Source: Methanothrix sp. (lineage in GTDB: Archaea; Halobacteriota; Methanosarcinia; Methanotrichales; Methanotrichaceae). Taken from it: 6,205 nt of DNA. Location of the stretch: NCBI GenBank assembly GCA_028682845.1, contig JAJRAT010000037.1:1-6205 (forward strand), read 5' to 3'. Position numbers and translations under genes: made by a program. The notes beneath the pieces are model-generated. The model worked only from the letters and a program-made list of their open reading frames with translations, was not told the DNA's origin and made no database searches. Position 1 is the first letter of the stretch; each line of letters starts with the position of its first letter. Shown piece by piece: positions 3,840 through 6,205 of this stretch.

Positions 3840-3848
3840 TCCTAATGT

Positions 3849-5084
<1,236 letters not shown>

Positions 5085-5092
5085 AATTACAA

Positions 5093-5122
5093 AGATTATT
5101 AAACTCCGACCCCTATAAAGGT
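5093..5122. promoter_or_regulatory. Divergent promoters shared by pan and the MBF1 operon
   Basis: Only 45 bp separate the two start codons. CCTTTATAGG (5122-5113, minus) is a TATA box at the right distance to start pan near 5090, almost leaderless. TTATTAAA (5096-5103, plus) would start the MBF1 mRNA near 5128, also almost leaderless. The two boxes face each other and each transcript start region overlaps the opposite unit. AAAGGT (5117-5122) could serve as an MBF1 ribosome site, 7 nt before its ATG, if transcription started further upstream. Confidence 0.5.
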
Positions 5123-5129
5123 TTCCGAA

Positions 5130-5618
5130 ATGACCGATAAGCAATGCGAGATTTGCGGTGCTGAGATCGCTGGCTCGCCGCAGAGGATTGTGATCGACGG
5201 CTCAGCACTGGAAGTTTGCAAGAGTTGTGCGCGCTTCGGCAAACCGGACGACAAGTGGTCTCCGGTGCCGAAGAAGATGGTTCCTGTGGAAAGAGCCTTC
5301 ACAGTGACGCGACCAAAGCCTCGCGACCATTTCAGGGATTTGGTGGAGTTGGTCCCGGAGTTCGGGGCAAAGATCCGCGAGGCGCGCGAAAGCCTGGGCC
5401 TTACGCCGGAACAGTTGGGCTCAAGGATCAAGGAGAAGGCCACTCTTCTCAAGAAGATCGAGCGAGAGGAGATATCTCCGGAAGATGATATCCGCAAGAA
5501 GCTGGAAAGGGAACTGAAGATCAAGCTCACCGACCAGGTCAATGAGGCCAAACAGAGGTCGGGCAGCGGAAACAGAGGATTGACGCTGGGAGACATCGCC
5601 AGCATCAAACGGAAATGA
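5130..5618 (+). CDS. mbf1: Archaeal multiprotein bridging factor 1 (MBF1)
   Basis: A 162-aa protein with the archaeal MBF1 layout. The N-terminal zinc ribbon has C6-x2-C9 and C30-x2-C33. A basic linker (about 40-65) follows, then a Cro/XRE-type helix-turn-helix at about 78-132 ([20 protein letters not shown], then [13 protein letters not shown]) and a polar, Lys-rich tail. In eukaryotes MBF1 bridges activators and TBP and acts on stalled ribosomes; archaeal MBF1 is reported to associate with the small ribosomal subunit, so a translation-linked role is likely. ATG 5130 is set by the position of the zinc ribbon. It heads a plus-strand operon; its TGA overlaps the next ATG (ATGA). It diverges from pan across 45 bp. 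Family assignment is strong; the exact role is less certain. Confidence 0.93.
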   Translation: MTDKQCEICGAEIAGSPQRIVIDGSALEVCKSCARFGKPDDKWSPVPKKMVPVERAFTVTRPKPRDHFRDLVELVPEFGAKIREARESLGLTPEQLGSRIKEKATLLKKIEREEISPEDDIRKKLERELKIKLTDQVNEAKQRSGSGNRGLTLGDIASIKRK

Positions 5619-6187
5619 TCGCCAACGCAGCTCGATTCATCATCGGCGGAGGCGTGATCGTCTACCCGACCGAGACCGTTTACGGCCTGGGTGCCAATGC
5701 CCTGGACGAACAGGCAGTGATGAGGGTTTTTCAAATTAAGAAAAGGCCCCTTTCCATGCCGATCTTCCTGGCCGTATCCAACTTTGATATGCTGCAAAAA
5801 GTGGCGGAGGTAACAAAAGAAGATCTGGCCCTGCTCGATCAGCTCCTCCCGGGGCCCGTTTCGGTATTGGTTCCCAAAAAAAGCGTCGTGCCGGACATTC
5901 TCACCGCCGGGTCTCCCGTGGTCGGCATCAGGTATCCCGATCATGAGACCGCACTGAGGATTATCGATTTAGCCGGACCCATCACATCGACCAGCGCCAA
6001 CCGCACCGGCTCGCCGTCTCCTTCCAGCTTTGCCGAAGTCTCTCGCGAGATAGCCGACCGGGTAGACGCGGTTGTGGATGGTGGAAAGTGCAGGTACTCT
6101 CAGCCTTCCACCCTGCTTGACCTTGCCAATCGAAAGGTCATCCGCCCCGGCGCCGGCCTTGATAAGGTTATGCAGGCGATATCATGA
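5615..6187 (+). CDS. sua5: Threonylcarbamoyl-AMP synthase (Sua5/YrdC family)
   Basis: A 190-aa YrdC-domain enzyme that makes L-threonylcarbamoyladenylate from threonine, bicarbonate and ATP, the first step of t6A synthesis at position 37 of ANN-decoding tRNAs; the KEOPS complex finishes the job. Family blocks in order: PTETVYGLG (18-26), KKRP (42-45), LLPGPVSVLV (77-86), VGIRYPDH (103-110), ITSTSANRTG (123-132), STLLDL (166-171) and RPGA (177-180). The length fits the single-domain TsaC/YrdC form; the C-terminal Sua5 domain of longer versions is absent. Both ends overlap neighbours by ATGA (5615-5618 and 6184-6187), so translation is probably coupled to mbf1 and to the next gene. Confidence 0.95.
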   Translation: MIANAARFIIGGGVIVYPTETVYGLGANALDEQAVMRVFQIKKRPLSMPIFLAVSNFDMLQKVAEVTKEDLALLDQLLPGPVSVLVPKKSVVPDILTAGSPVVGIRYPDHETALRIIDLAGPITSTSANRTGSPSPSSFAEVSREIADRVDAVVDGGKCRYSQPSTLLDLANRKVIRPGAGLDKVMQAIS

Positions 6188-6205
6188 GGGCCCGCATCAG
6201 AGACT
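6184..6205 (+). CDS. Start of the next operon gene (cut by window edge)
   Basis: ATG at 6184 overlaps the stop of the synthase gene in ATGA and reads MRARIRD before the window ends. Seven codons are too few to name the product. The overlap, repeated from the previous junction, is the reason to call it as the third gene of the operon. Confidence 0.55.

Noticed and set aside
5099..5944. 281-codon minus-strand frame across mbf1 and sua5
   Set aside because: It lies opposite two confidently assigned genes and shows low-complexity Ser/Arg/Leu stretches typical of antisense frames.

Overview
The window reads as euryarchaeal, most likely a methanogen of the Methanosarcinales and possibly Methanothrix/Methanosaeta-like. 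The domain call rests on a proteasome-activating nucleotidase (PAN), an archaeal MBF1 with zinc ribbon and helix-turn-helix, an initiator tRNA with the archaeal/eukaryotic A1:U72 pair and no encoded CCA, TATA-type promoters close to start codons, and oligo-T terminators. The genus is inference only.

Left part (1-1090, minus strand): the N-terminus of ribonuclease HII (runs off the left edge), then a secreted protein of about 234 aa with three copies of a dockerin/EF-hand-like acidic repeat. Centre-left (1224-1367, plus strand): a complete initiator tRNA-Met with its own TATA box and T-rich end.

Centre (1342-3850): an accessory-looking zone between the tRNA and the PAN gene with no conserved housekeeping gene. 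It holds a 98-aa secreted peptide rich in N-glycosylation sequons, a possible 30-aa ORF made of 15-bp tandem repeats, a worn coding-like remnant, several strong inverted repeats (possible structured RNA), a pair of tiny very basic ORFs overlapping by ATGA (2848-3041) with a T-rich terminator, a 17-bp tandem duplication, and a 73-aa single-pass membrane protein on the minus strand.

Right part (3796-6205): PAN (minus, with a hairpin plus T-run terminator) diverges from a plus-strand operon of MBF1, a Sua5/YrdC threonylcarbamoyl-AMP synthase and the first codons of a third gene. The operon genes are joined by 4-bp ATGA overlaps. Only 45 bp separate the PAN and MBF1 start codons, so protein degradation, a transcription/translation-associated factor and tRNA t6A modification share one compact control region. 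The most unusual items are the paired micro-ORFs, the polar residue in the PAN C-terminal HbYX position, the repeat-bearing secreted protein, and the RNA-like inverted repeats of the central zone.
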